Part shown: positions 48,325-56,562 of the stretch, in pieces
Numbering within the stretch: position 1 is the first letter of the stretch
How the letters are laid out: every line of letters starts with the position of its first letter
Assembly (NCBI RefSeq): GCF_032911445.1
Contig: NZ_JAWJEJ010000001.1
Span: 558,001-622,000, forward strand
DNA from: Sphingomonas sp. HF-S4
GTDB taxonomy: Bacteria > Pseudomonadota > Alphaproteobacteria > Sphingomonadales > Sphingomonadaceae
DNA: 64,000 bases
Direction of reading: 5' to 3'
Program-made: the position numbers and the translations under genes
The notes under the pieces: model-generated
What the model saw: only the letters and a program-made list of their open reading frames with translations
The model's database searches: none
Told to the model about the DNA's origin: nothing

Positions 48325-48621
48325 ATGGCACAGATCGGCACTTTCACCCGCGACGAAAACGGCAATCTCGCGGGCACCATCAAGACCCTCGCGCTGAGCG
48401 TGAAGGCGAGCATCCGACCCTCGAGCAAGGACAATGAAAAGGCTCCCGACTACCGGGTCCATGTCGGCCAGGTCGAGATCGGTGCGGCATGGTCCAAGAC
48501 CTCGCGCGAGGATCGCGACTATCTTTCGGTCAAGCTCGACGACCCCAGCCTTCCGGCGCCGATCTACGCCACCTTGGTCGAGGGCGAGCGCGGCGAATTC
48601 GCCTTGATCTGGTCGCGCTGA
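48325..48621 (+). CDS. DUF736 protein
   Basis: A 98-residue protein that fits DUF736 throughout ([57 protein letters not shown]). Small proteins of this family are among the most common genes on alphaproteobacterial conjugative elements. The role is unknown, and a single-strand or nucleic-acid function has been suggested only by context. It stands alone with a strong hairpin just after the stop, so it is probably transcribed singly at high level. Confidence 0.93.
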   Translation: MAQIGTFTRDENGNLAGTIKTLALSVKASIRPSSKDNEKAPDYRVHVGQVEIGAAWSKTSREDRDYLSVKLDDPSLPAPIYATLVEGERGEFALIWSR

Positions 48622-48631
48622 GAGCGGACCG

Positions 48632-48658
48632 GCCCCGCCGCGGATGCCGCGGCGGGGC
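48632..48658 (+). terminator. Strong hairpin terminator after DUF736
   Basis: A perfect 12-bp stem GCCCCGCCGCGG / CCGCGGCGGGGC with an ATG loop, followed by TTCTC. It lies 10 bases after the stop codon. Confidence 0.75.
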
Positions 48659-48931
48659 TTCTCAATCCCCCTCGAAGCGCACGAATGCGGGCCCCTCGAG
48701 GCGCACAAGGGAGACGATCGGCACGTCGGCCAAGGGTCAGGGCCCGAACCATGAACGGGCGCGCACCGCCGTCAATTTCTGGTCGAAACGCCGCAGGCTG
48801 CACGTCCGCTACGGGGCGGCTCGATTTCGCAGGGCTGCTTTTTTCGAGCCTGCGATCGCCGACCCAATTCGCCGATCCCCGACGCGAGGACAGCGACACG
48901 CGCTGTCCGCCGCTGCCTGGAGACCGGTGCG

Positions 48932-49159
48932 ATGGAAGACGAAAATGCGCGTGCCGAACTGGCGCGCAAGGGAAGTCCGTTCCTCACTGCCGCGCAGGCG
49001 GCGCTCTATCTCGGCCTGTCGCCGCGCACGCTCGAGAAGCTGCGGACGCGTGGCGGCGGACCGCGCTTCCGCAAGCATGCCCGCTATGTCCGCTACCACA
49101 TCGACGAGCTCGACGCCTGGTCGCAGACCCGGTCGTGCGGGACGACGCGCGATGCCTGA
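48932..49159 (+). CDS. rdfS: RdfS-like excisionase / HTH_17 DNA-binding protein
   Basis: A 75-residue protein with an AlpA/excisionase-type HTH: FLTAAQAALYLGLSPRTLEK, LRTRGGGPRFRKHARYVRY, HIDELDAW. Its ATG follows GGAG by nine bases. It starts a tight operon: the next gene (TraF peptidase) overlaps by 8 bp, then a lytic transglycosylase and the relaxase. In ICEMlSymR7A the order rdfS, peptidase, relaxase is the same, and FseA activates this promoter. Recombination directionality factor is therefore the favoured role, by context. Confidence 0.8.
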   Translation: MEDENARAELARKGSPFLTAAQAALYLGLSPRTLEKLRTRGGGPRFRKHARYVRYHIDELDAWSQTRSCGTTRDA

Positions 49160-49721
49160 GCCCCGCGATCTGCCCTTGTTTCGCTGGGGCGCCGAGCTTC
49201 GCGCTGCTCGGCTTTTGCGGCGGCAGCGGCTCCGCCTGCTCGCCTGCGGCCTCGCCGGCGTCGTCGCGCTCGCGGTCGCGTCACTGCTCCCGCGCGTGCC
49301 ACTATTGGTCTGGAATGTCTCTGCGAGCGCGCCGCGCGGCCTCTACGGCGTGCTCCCCGGCGCAGTGCTCGATCGCGGGATGATGGTCGTCGCGCGCACG
49401 CCCGCTGCGGTTCGAGCACTCGCCGCCGAGCGGCACTATCTGCCGGCGAACGTGCCGCTGGTGAAGCGCGTTGCGGCGCTTCCAGGCGATCGCGTCTGCG
49501 CGCGCGGACGCTGGATCTATGTGCGCTATTCGGCCGTCGCGCATCGCCAGACCCACGATCACGCCGGCCGCGCGATGCCCTGGTGGCGCGGCTGCAGGCC
49601 TCTTGGAAAAGCCGAGTATCTGCTGCTGATGCCGGCCGATGCGTCGTTCGACGGCCGCTATTTCGGGCCGGTCACACGTACCAACATCCTGGGAAGGGCA
49701 GTGCCGCTATGGACCGAGTGA
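49152..49721 (+). CDS. traF: TraF-type S26 signal peptidase
   Basis: A 189-residue inner-membrane serine protease. One transmembrane helix at about 32-50 (LACGLAGVVALAVASLL) precedes the catalytic Ser near 57 (NVSASAPRGLYG) and Lys near 105 (PLVKRVAALPGDRV). The C-terminal block FGPVTRTNILGRAVPLW is typical. TraF matures or cyclises conjugative pilin. It overlaps the excisionase gene in front by 8 bp and the transglycosylase gene behind by 13 bp. Confidence 0.92.
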   Translation: MPEPRDLPLFRWGAELRAARLLRRQRLRLLACGLAGVVALAVASLLPRVPLLVWNVSASAPRGLYGVLPGAVLDRGMMVVARTPAAVRALAAERHYLPANVPLVKRVAALPGDRVCARGRWIYVRYSAVAHRQTHDHAGRAMPWWRGCRPLGKAEYLLLMPADASFDGRYFGPVTRTNILGRAVPLWTE

Positions 49722-50353
49722 TCGCCGTCCTGGCGGCCGTGGCGATGGCCGTCGCCTCGCCGCAAGCTGCCGATCGCATGGCACAATGGGATGGATTGAT
49801 CGCCGAAGCTGCTTCGCGCTTCGGCATTCCCGACGACTGGATCCGACGGGTGATGCGTGCCGAGAGCGGCGGCCGGACGACGCTGGCGGGCCGGCCGATT
49901 GCGAGCGCGAAGGGGGCGATGGGCCTGATGCAGGTCATGCCCGCGACCTATGCCGAGATGGCGCGCCGCCATGGCCTCGGCGCCGATCCCCATGCACCGC
50001 GCGACAATATCCTGGCCGGCGCCGCCTATCTGCGCGCGATGTACGACCGCTTCGGCTATCCTGGGCTGTTCGCCGCCTACAATGCCGGCCCGGCGCGTTA
50101 TGCGGCGCATCTGCGCACCGGCAATCCACTGCCTGGCGAGACCCGGATCTATCTGGCGCGGGTGACTGGAGCGCCGCTCATTCCCCCCGAAAAGCGACCC
50201 GGATTGACGCCGGCGGAGCGCCGGATCGACGTGTTTTTCGAGCTCCGCGGGCAGCGCGCCGGGCAGCTGCAAGGGTTGGAATCCTCGACGTCCCCAGCGC
50301 CGCGCAATGGCATTTTCGTGCAGCTGCGCGCGGTGGAAACGACGCCGCAATGA
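49709..50353 (+). CDS. Conjugation-associated lytic transglycosylase
   Basis: With ATG 49709 it has 214 residues. A signal peptide ends near ASPQAAD. The SLT domain carries the catalytic Glu52 (RVMRAESGG), GAMGLMQVMPATYAEMARR, DNILAGAAYLRAMYDRFG and AAYNAGPARY. It should open peptidoglycan for the mating channel. It sits in the rdfS-traF-relaxase operon, and the relaxase follows after 337 bp. Confidence 0.93.
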   Translation: MDRVIAVLAAVAMAVASPQAADRMAQWDGLIAEAASRFGIPDDWIRRVMRAESGGRTTLAGRPIASAKGAMGLMQVMPATYAEMARRHGLGADPHAPRDNILAGAAYLRAMYDRFGYPGLFAAYNAGPARYAAHLRTGNPLPGETRIYLARVTGAPLIPPEKRPGLTPAERRIDVFFELRGQRAGQLQGLESSTSPAPRNGIFVQLRAVETTPQ

Positions 50354-50690
50354 CTGCGCGCCTATGCCCGTTCGGGCAGCGCGGCGGCTGCCTTTCTGCC
50401 CCTGGGTCGGCAGGGGAAGGGTGGGGTGGAGCGGGCTGTGTCGGGAGGGGGAGGGGGAGGGAAAGACAGAACAGCGAAGGCAAGATAAAGCAAGGGCGCC
50501 ATGCCGCCGCTGCGCAGTCGGCAAGTGCTTGTCTGCACATCGTTTTTGGAAGGCTGGGCATGGCGCCGTGCAGGTTCGCGGTGGCGCCGACGCGTGCGGA
50601 AGCCGCGGATTTCCGCGGTTGGCATGGCACCATGCCGTATCGAGACGGTGCGGCGTTGGCGTCTGCGTCCTAGGCCGTCGGACACGACCG
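50354..50690. other. Candidate origin of transfer (oriT): inverted-repeat cluster before the relaxase gene
   Basis: Perfect 11-bp arms GGCGCCATGCC (50495-50505) and GGCATGGCGCC (50557-50567) lie 51 bp apart. A CCGCGGA-TT-TCCGCGG hairpin follows at 50603-50618, and GGCATGG-CA-CCATGCC at 50621-50636 shares the GGCATGG core. No gene fits here. Nested repeats next to a relaxase gene are typical of oriT; the nick site is not identified. Confidence 0.5.
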
Positions 50691-52655
50691 ATGAGCGGCG
50701 AGGACGACTTCGAGCCGCGCCTTGGCCGGATGCGCGCCGGCGGGTCGAAGGGTGGGCGAAGCTATCTGCACCGGGTGCTACAGGCAGCCGGGCTGGCAGG
50801 TAGCGCGAATCGGGGCGGGTCGGGCTTCCATGGCAACCGGATCGGGCGCGGCGCCGGCATCGGCCGCCTCCTCGCCAGCGGCGACGCGCTCGGGCGCTTC
50901 CGCCACCGCCGGGTCATCGTCAAGTCGCGGCTGGTCCGGCTGGCAGGGCGCGGTGCGCAGGGCGCGCGGGCGCATATGCGCTACATCCAGCGCGACGGCG
51001 TCACCCGCGACGGCACGCCCGGTGAACTATATGGTGCCGAGCGCGATGTTGAGGACGGCAAGGCATTCCTCGATCGATCGACAGGCGACCGGCATCAGTT
51101 CCGCTTCATCGTCTCGGCCGAGGACGGCGCCGAATATGACGACCTCAAGCCGCTCACCCGGGCGCTGATGGCGCGGATGGAACAGGACCTCGGCACGCGC
51201 CTCGACTGGGTGGCCGTCGATCACTTCAACACCGGCCATCCCCATACCCATGTCCTGCTGCGCGGACGCGACGATCGCGGGCGCGACCTGATCATCGCGC
51301 GCGAGTATCTCTCGGCCGGCATGCGCGAGCGCGCCGCGGAGATCGTCAGCATGGACCTTGGGCCACGCAGCGACCTCGAGGTCCGGCGCCGGCTCTTGCG
51401 CGAGATGGAACAGGAGCGCTGGACCGGGCTCGACCGGCAGCTGGTCGCGGCGATGGATAGTGATCGGTGGACGCAAATAGGGCGAGGCTCGCCGGTGCTG
51501 CGGACCGCGCTGACCGGCCGGCTGGCCAAGCTCGAGCGCCTGGGGCTGGCGGAGCACGGCGGGGCGGGGCGCTGGCGCCTCGCGGGGGAGCTGGAGCCGA
51601 CGCTTCGCCGGATGGGGGAGCGCTGCGACATCATCAAGACGATGCATTGCGCGATGCGCCAGCGCTCGATCGAATTTGCTGGTCGCGACCTGGCCGTCTT
51701 CGAGCCGACAAGTGCAGGGCAAGGGATCGTCGGGCGCATCGTTGCGCGCGGGCTTTCGGACGAGCTGCGGGACCGGCATTATCTGATCGTCGAGGCGACC
51801 GACGGCCGCACCCACTATGTCGATGTCGGGAAGGGCGAGGCGCTCGAGCCGCTTCCCGAGGGCACGGTCGTCGGCATCGCGGCGCGTCGCTCGGAGCCGC
51901 GCGCCGTAGACAGGACGGTGGCGGAGGTGGCGGCGCGCAATGGAGGTCGCTACAGCGTCGATCTCCACCTGCGCCACGACCCGTCGGCCACCCAGGCATT
52001 TGCCGAGACGCATGTCCGCCGGCTCGAGGCCATCCGCCGCCATACCGGCGGCGCCGATCGCGAAGTCGATGGCAGCTGGCGAATCCACCCCGATCATCTC
52101 GCGCGGGTGGCCGCGTTCGAGCAGCGGCAGGCCCGCGATCGTCCCGTCGATGTCAAGGTGCTGTCCCGGCTTCCGCTCGAAGCGCAGATCGCGGCCGACG
52201 GCCCGACCTGGCTCGATACCCAGTTGCTCGCCTCGGATCCGGTACATTTGCGCGATGCGGGATTTGGTGCCGCGGCGCGCGACGCGCAGCGGCAGCGGTT
52301 GCGCTGGCTGATCGGCGAGGGACTGGCGGAGGAGCGGGGCGGCGGGCCGGCCTTCCAGAAGAACTTGGTGGAGGTGCTTCGGCGACGCGAACTCCTGCGC
52401 GTGGCGGGGCAGCTTTCCGACGAGCTTGGCAAGGCATTTGCTGAGGTCAAAAACGGCGAGCCTGTGTCAGGTGTTTTGCGCCGGCATATCGACCTCGCCA
52501 GCGGGAGATATGGCGTCGTCGAGAAGGCCCGCGATTTCACGCTTGTGCCGTGGCGGCCGGTGCTGGAGCGGCAGATCGGCAAGGCGGTGCGTGGGATCAT
52601 GCGGGAGAGGGGTGTCAGCTGGACTATGGGACGGGAGCGGGGACCGTCGCTTTGA
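50691..52655 (+). CDS. rlxS: DUF3363 conjugative relaxase (RlxS/VirD2-like)
   Basis: With ATG 50691 it has 654 residues. The N-terminal relaxase domain has candidate Tyr in AHMRYIQRDGV, FRFIVSAEDGAEYDDL, and the metal-binding histidines in DHFNTGHPHTHVLLRG (about 176-190). The C-terminal 350 residues are the DUF3363 domain. It should nick oriT, stay on the 5' end and lead the strand into the recipient. DUF3363 relaxases define this element type in sphingomonads and rhizobia. No coupling protein or trb genes lie in the window, so they must be elsewhere or lost. Confidence 0.92.
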   Translation: MSGEDDFEPRLGRMRAGGSKGGRSYLHRVLQAAGLAGSANRGGSGFHGNRIGRGAGIGRLLASGDALGRFRHRRVIVKSRLVRLAGRGAQGARAHMRYIQRDGVTRDGTPGELYGAERDVEDGKAFLDRSTGDRHQFRFIVSAEDGAEYDDLKPLTRALMARMEQDLGTRLDWVAVDHFNTGHPHTHVLLRGRDDRGRDLIIAREYLSAGMRERAAEIVSMDLGPRSDLEVRRRLLREMEQERWTGLDRQLVAAMDSDRWTQIGRGSPVLRTALTGRLAKLERLGLAEHGGAGRWRLAGELEPTLRRMGERCDIIKTMHCAMRQRSIEFAGRDLAVFEPTSAGQGIVGRIVARGLSDELRDRHYLIVEATDGRTHYVDVGKGEALEPLPEGTVVGIAARRSEPRAVDRTVAEVAARNGGRYSVDLHLRHDPSATQAFAETHVRRLEAIRRHTGGADREVDGSWRIHPDHLARVAAFEQRQARDRPVDVKVLSRLPLEAQIAADGPTWLDTQLLASDPVHLRDAGFGAAARDAQRQRLRWLIGEGLAEERGGGPAFQKNLVEVLRRRELLRVAGQLSDELGKAFAEVKNGEPVSGVLRRHIDLASGRYGVVEKARDFTLVPWRPVLERQIGKAVRGIMRERGVSWTMGRERGPSL

Positions 52656-52761
52656 GCGGCCCGCGCGTCGGTGCCTGTAATCGAAGCGCGAACGGAAGAG
52701 CGCCCAGATAACGATGCGTTTGCGCTTGCATCGTTGCGCGAAGGCTCCGATTCTGTTGCCG

Positions 52762-53670
52762 ATGAAGACCGACCTCGACCATTTGCCCGACCGCAAGCGG
52801 CGTGAGCTCGAGCATGTCGTGAAGGTGCTGTTCGAGGAGTTCCAGGACGCGCTTGCCGGGCGCAACGCCCCGCACCGCAAGGCCGGGCGGATCCTCAAGA
52901 TCATTTTGTTCGGATCCTACGCGCGCGGCGATTGGGTCGAGGATCCGGTCGGGGGTTATTTCTCGGACTTCGATCTGCTGGTTGTCGTGAACTATGACGA
53001 GCTCGCCGACGCCGCGGAATATTGGACCGCGGCCGAGGATCACCTCGTGCGCGACTATGTGGTGACGAAGCAGCTCAAGACGCAGGTCGGCTTTATCGTG
53101 CATAGCCTTACCGACGTGAACCGGCAGTTGAAGCATGGGCGGTACTTTTTCACTGATATCGTGCGAGACGGGATTGCGCTGTACGAAGCGCCAGATCACC
53201 CTTTTGCCCATCCGGAGCCTTTAGGCGAGGATGCCGCCCATGCCGAAGCGCTCGGCTACTTCAATAAGTGGTTCCCTAGCGCGTCCAATTTTCTCGACAT
53301 CGCACGCTATGCCACTACGCAAAGCGCGCTCAATGAGGCGGCCTTCAATCTCCACCAAGCATCGGAGCGGCTGTATCATTGCCTGCTTCTTGTCAGGACG
53401 CTCTACAGCCCAAAATCGCATAAGCTGAACTTCCTGCGGGATCTATGCGAGGAACTGGATCCCAGGTTGATTGCTGCCTGGCCGCGTGAGACGAAATTTG
53501 CACAGCGCAGTTTTGAGCTACTTCGTCGTGCCTATGTCGATGCGCGATATTCGCCACACTACAAGATCACTCCAGAAGAATTGGAGTGGCTGCTTGGCCA
53601 AGTGGCGACCCTGCAGCATCTCGTTAGCACAGCTTGCGCCGAGCGACTTGCCGCAGGAGAGGCAGATTAG
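52762..53670 (+). CDS. Nucleotidyltransferase-HEPN fusion protein
   Basis: With ATG 52762 it has 302 residues. Residues 45-120 form a MNT-type nucleotidyltransferase (KIILFGSYARGDWVED, then SDFDLLVVV, giving GS and DxD). Residues 165-295 are a HEPN domain (YFNKWFPSASNFLDIARY, NEAAFNLHQASERLYHCLLL). Separate MNT and HEPN proteins form toxin-antitoxin pairs in which the MNT modifies the HEPN RNase; here both are in one chain. It sits behind the relaxase, a common cargo place. Function as a stability or defence protein is inferred. Confidence 0.85.
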   Translation: MKTDLDHLPDRKRRELEHVVKVLFEEFQDALAGRNAPHRKAGRILKIILFGSYARGDWVEDPVGGYFSDFDLLVVVNYDELADAAEYWTAAEDHLVRDYVVTKQLKTQVGFIVHSLTDVNRQLKHGRYFFTDIVRDGIALYEAPDHPFAHPEPLGEDAAHAEALGYFNKWFPSASNFLDIARYATTQSALNEAAFNLHQASERLYHCLLLVRTLYSPKSHKLNFLRDLCEELDPRLIAAWPRETKFAQRSFELLRRAYVDARYSPHYKITPEELEWLLGQVATLQHLVSTACAERLAAGEAD

Positions 53671-54041
53671 CGGCGGTTGCCTTCAGCTCATTTGAGTGTG
53701 CAGATCATCACCGCTAAGGCCTGATCCTGGGCGTGCGTGGGATCCTAAAGCCGCTGTTCATTCAAGCGGCGAGCAATGGCTTGATGGGGGGATAGCGGAA
53801 CGGCCGCTTTCGGACGGTCATATCGTAGGCCGACATTTGTTCATCAAGCGCGCGATGGCAGCTACGCGCCGCATATCGGCCGTTCGGCCTAGCCCCGGGG
53901 TACCCGTAAGCTGCTGTTCGTTCAGGCCGCCGGATTTCGGGAGCTAAATCATCCTATCTCGGAGCGTCGCAAAACCACTTGGTTGGTGAGTGTTCACCTT
54001 GCAGCGGTAGATCGTGTGACAGAGCGTGAGCAACGTGGTGG
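53671..54041. other. Gene-free stretch with two imperfect 24-bp direct repeats
   Basis: Copies of AAGCCGCTGTTCATTCAAGC at 53748 and AAGCTGCTGTTCGTTCAGGC at 53908 (24 bp with five differences) suggest decayed repeat elements. The first can form a 6-bp hairpin. No gene was recognised. Confidence 0.4.
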
Positions 54042-54698
54042 CTAGGCTCTCTCATCCTTCGGCCTCGCGTCATCGCTGAAGACCAGATCAAGCGGCGCTG
54101 CATCGGGAGCGGCATCAATCTCGAGTAGCATCCGCACTCTTACGCGCTCATCTGTGGCGCGCATCTCTTGGCGAACGCCATCATGCTCGCGCTGCACGGT
54201 CATGAAGGCCATCACATCCTGCATATTCTTCAACGTCTCGACGGTTCCGCGCAGGGTTTCGGCTCTGGTGTAGTCTTCCACTAGCTTCGCTAGATCGTTG
54301 ATCACGGCGCGGCTGAAAAGGGCCTTTGAGCGAAGCGTGAGCGACAACAGCGTCGAGATGTCGAGTTCCGGTGCCAGTGGCAGAAGATGCTTATCTGACC
54401 AGTGGCCATACTCAGCGACCATCTTCGCCCGCCGATCATGCATATCGAGCCGGCGCTGGCGCTCACCAAGCTCTTTGGTAAAGTTGTATTGCTGATAGCC
54501 TAGCCAAAGAAGGGCGGCTGCGATCGCTACCTGACCGATAGCCCCGAACGCCTCGAAAACGTTAGCATCGAAGGCCTTCCCGTGCCCTAGCGCGAGCGTC
54601 ACGACGACGATCATCGTGAACCAGAACAGGATCGCGATCATCGGCCCTGTGGTCGCTTCGATCAGCGCCTTCCTCCAGTCGTTTGGCTTGTTCGTCAT
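54042..54698 (-). CDS. Two-TM membrane protein of unknown function
   Basis: A 218-residue protein with two transmembrane helices at about 16-38 (MIAILFWFTMIVVVTLAL) and 48-68 (IGQVAIAAALLWLGY). A cytoplasmic helical domain with coiled-coil character (LGERQRRLDMHDRRAKM) follows. No family was recognised. Its start overlaps the stop of the small membrane gene (ATGA), so the two are coupled. They diverge from a membrane-anchored Mrr-type nuclease, and the three may form one functional unit. Confidence 0.7.
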   Translation of the reverse strand: MTNKPNDWRKALIEATTGPMIAILFWFTMIVVVTLALGHGKAFDANVFEAFGAIGQVAIAAALLWLGYQQYNFTKELGERQRRLDMHDRRAKMVAEYGHWSDKHLLPLAPELDISTLLSLTLRSKALFSRAVINDLAKLVEDYTRAETLRGTVETLKNMQDVMAFMTVQREHDGVRQEMRATDERVRVRMLLEIDAAPDAAPLDLVFSDDARPKDERA

Positions 54699-55036
54699 GA
54701 ACGACCGCGCAGATCGTCGCGATTGCGCTTCCGCTCTTCACGGCTCGGCGCTTTCGAATGGAATCGCTTCGATGATGGCCGCGACAAGGGTGGGCGCGAT
54801 GGCGGTCCAGGCTCCGTCGAACGCACCCAGATGGCGAGCACGAACAGAAGCCCCATCCCGATCATGATTACCCAGATCGGCCCATCTTCGCCGAAGAACG
54901 ATCCTACCCAGATCGCGAGACCGGCCATCACGACGAACCCGCCGATCATACCGATCACGTTCTTAAGCCAGCCCTTCACGAAGCCAGCGCCGAACAGCAT
55001 GATGGCGATTATCAGGATCAATAGAGCGATGATCAT
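54695..55036 (-). CDS. Small membrane protein of unknown function
   Basis: With ATG 55036 (AGGGGGAA eight bases upstream) it has 113 residues: three or so hydrophobic segments (IIALLILIIAIMLFGAGF; MIGGFVVMAGLAIWVGSFF; WVIMIGMGLLFVLAIWV) and a basic, Arg/Ser/Pro-rich cytoplasmic tail. No family was recognised. It leads the leftward pair and shares an 80-bp promoter region with the divergent nuclease gene. Confidence 0.65.
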   Translation of the reverse strand: MIIALLILIIAIMLFGAGFVKGWLKNVIGMIGGFVVMAGLAIWVGSFFGEDGPIWVIMIGMGLLFVLAIWVRSTEPGPPSRPPLSRPSSKRFHSKAPSREERKRNRDDLRGRS

Positions 55037-55116
55037 GACGGTATTCCCCCTGAACGGCATTGGCTAACAGGGCTGTGGTGCCGGGGGAAGGGTGCCGCTT
55101 TAGGCGGAGGAGCGGA

Positions 55117-56007
55117 GTGGTAATCAACCGGGAACTGAGCATCACCTTCGCGCGCCTCAGATCAGGTGAGGGCGGCATTGAGGCGTTTGCCGACATCCTC
55201 AAGGGCAACATCATCCTAGCTGACAAGCTCGAGGCCGTCGAAGTAGCCTATGGTCTAGGGGTGATCAATGAAGGCGAGCTTGAGCACCCTGTGGCACGCC
55301 CGGAGCCCGAGGACTTTGGCCTAGATTCGGACAAGCGGCCATCGATCCTCCCGGAATGGGCGACCGTGCTGCTTGAGAATCCCTATGCCATTCTCACGAT
55401 TGCCGCTGCGCTCTTCATCGGCGACATGGCTTATTTGATCATCGTCAGCGGTGCTGACTTAGGCACCGCGCTCTTGATCTCATTCTTCATTGCGCCCACC
55501 ATCGGGATTGGCGCAGCTATTGGAATGGTGGCGCTTGTCGCGGCGGTGAACGCGATCCTCCCAAATGCCGGTGCGCATCGCGCCTATCGTAAGGCGTTGC
55601 AACGTCACGAAACCATCGAAGCCGCGCGCGCGATCCTTAGTCGGGGACACGACATCAAGTCGCTCTACGCGGCGGGCGGGCAAGAGTTCGAGCGCCGGAT
55701 TGCTCGCGCATTTCGGCAATGGGGCTTCGACGTTGATGAAGTCGGCGGCCGCAACGATGGTGGCATCGACCTTGTGGTTCGCCGCGCCGGGATAAAGGGG
55801 CTGGTCCAGTGCAAGGCTTTCGCTAAGCCGGTAAGTCCAGCCGTAGTGCGGGAGCTATATGGTACGCTCACGCATAGTGATGCTCAGGTGGCGATCTTGG
55901 CCACCCTTCACGGCATCTCGAAAGCGGCTGCGGAGTGGGCGCAGGGTAAGCCGATCATCATCATGAAGGCCGATGACGTGCTTCGCGAGCGCCCGCCCGC
56001 AATCTAG
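55117..56007 (+). CDS. Membrane-anchored Mrr-type restriction endonuclease
   Basis: A GTG start at 55117 with GGAGGAG upstream gives 296 residues. Two transmembrane helices at about 92-140 (ILTIAAALFIGDMAYLIIV; GIGAAIGMVALVAAVNAIL) split the protein. The C-terminal 110 residues are an Mrr-like PD-(D/E)xK nuclease: FERRIARAFRQWGFDVDEVGG, NDGGIDLVV and LVQCKAF (Asp and Gln-x-Lys positions). Mrr-like nucleases cut foreign or modified DNA. Membrane attachment suggests action at the entry point; that is inference. The N-terminal 90 residues are unassigned. Confidence 0.85.
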   Translation: MVINRELSITFARLRSGEGGIEAFADILKGNIILADKLEAVEVAYGLGVINEGELEHPVARPEPEDFGLDSDKRPSILPEWATVLLENPYAILTIAAALFIGDMAYLIIVSGADLGTALLISFFIAPTIGIGAAIGMVALVAAVNAILPNAGAHRAYRKALQRHETIEAARAILSRGHDIKSLYAAGGQEFERRIARAFRQWGFDVDEVGGRNDGGIDLVVRRAGIKGLVQCKAFAKPVSPAVVRELYGTLTHSDAQVAILATLHGISKAAAEWAQGKPIIIMKADDVLRERPPAI

Positions 56008-56562
56008 TCAGTATGGATCGCCAAACATCCCATTGATTACCTCCAAAGCCGTTTTGTGAAGCGCGATCCAGTCGCGGCCGTAGACGTGGGATCGCCGATC
56101 AGGTCTCCGTCGGATAAAACGACCGGAATCCACCAGAATGAGCATCCCGACGCGAGAAGGATGATTGTTCTCATGGATGCCGGATAACTCAAATTTGAAT
56201 GGCCGCTTCGCTACATGGCGGGCCTTGAAGCTGACTGACGGCTGACGGCCCAGAAGAGGCTGGTCCGCTCCGGGCACAACCTGCCAAGCGGAAATGCGCC
56301 CCAAGTCGGTCGTTTCCGTTCAGTTCCCTCGATCCCAAAAGCTGCCGTTGGCTCAGCTAGCACGCAAGACCCGCGTGCTTCACCGCATCCCCAGCAATTT
56401 GTCGAGCGCCGGCGGGTAGTAGTGGCTCGCTTGATCGAGCGGGGCGATGGCCGTCAGCGATCTACTGCCTTGGTCCGGCCCCCTTTTTGAATAGTGCGAT
56501 GCCTAGATCGCCTCATAACCGCGATCGATGATATACCGGCATAGTCGTGCCGCTGTGCCGGC
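56008..56562. other. Region without a convincing gene
   Basis: A 98-codon minus frame at 56008-56304 resembles nothing known and is left out. At 56340-56560 fragments such as LDQASHYYPPALDKLLG on the minus strand look like broken coding remnants, possibly an old mobile element. Confidence 0.4.

Noticed and set aside
56008..56304. 98-codon minus frame behind the Mrr-type nuclease
   Set aside because: No ribosome site, no family resemblance, atypical composition; not supported as a gene.
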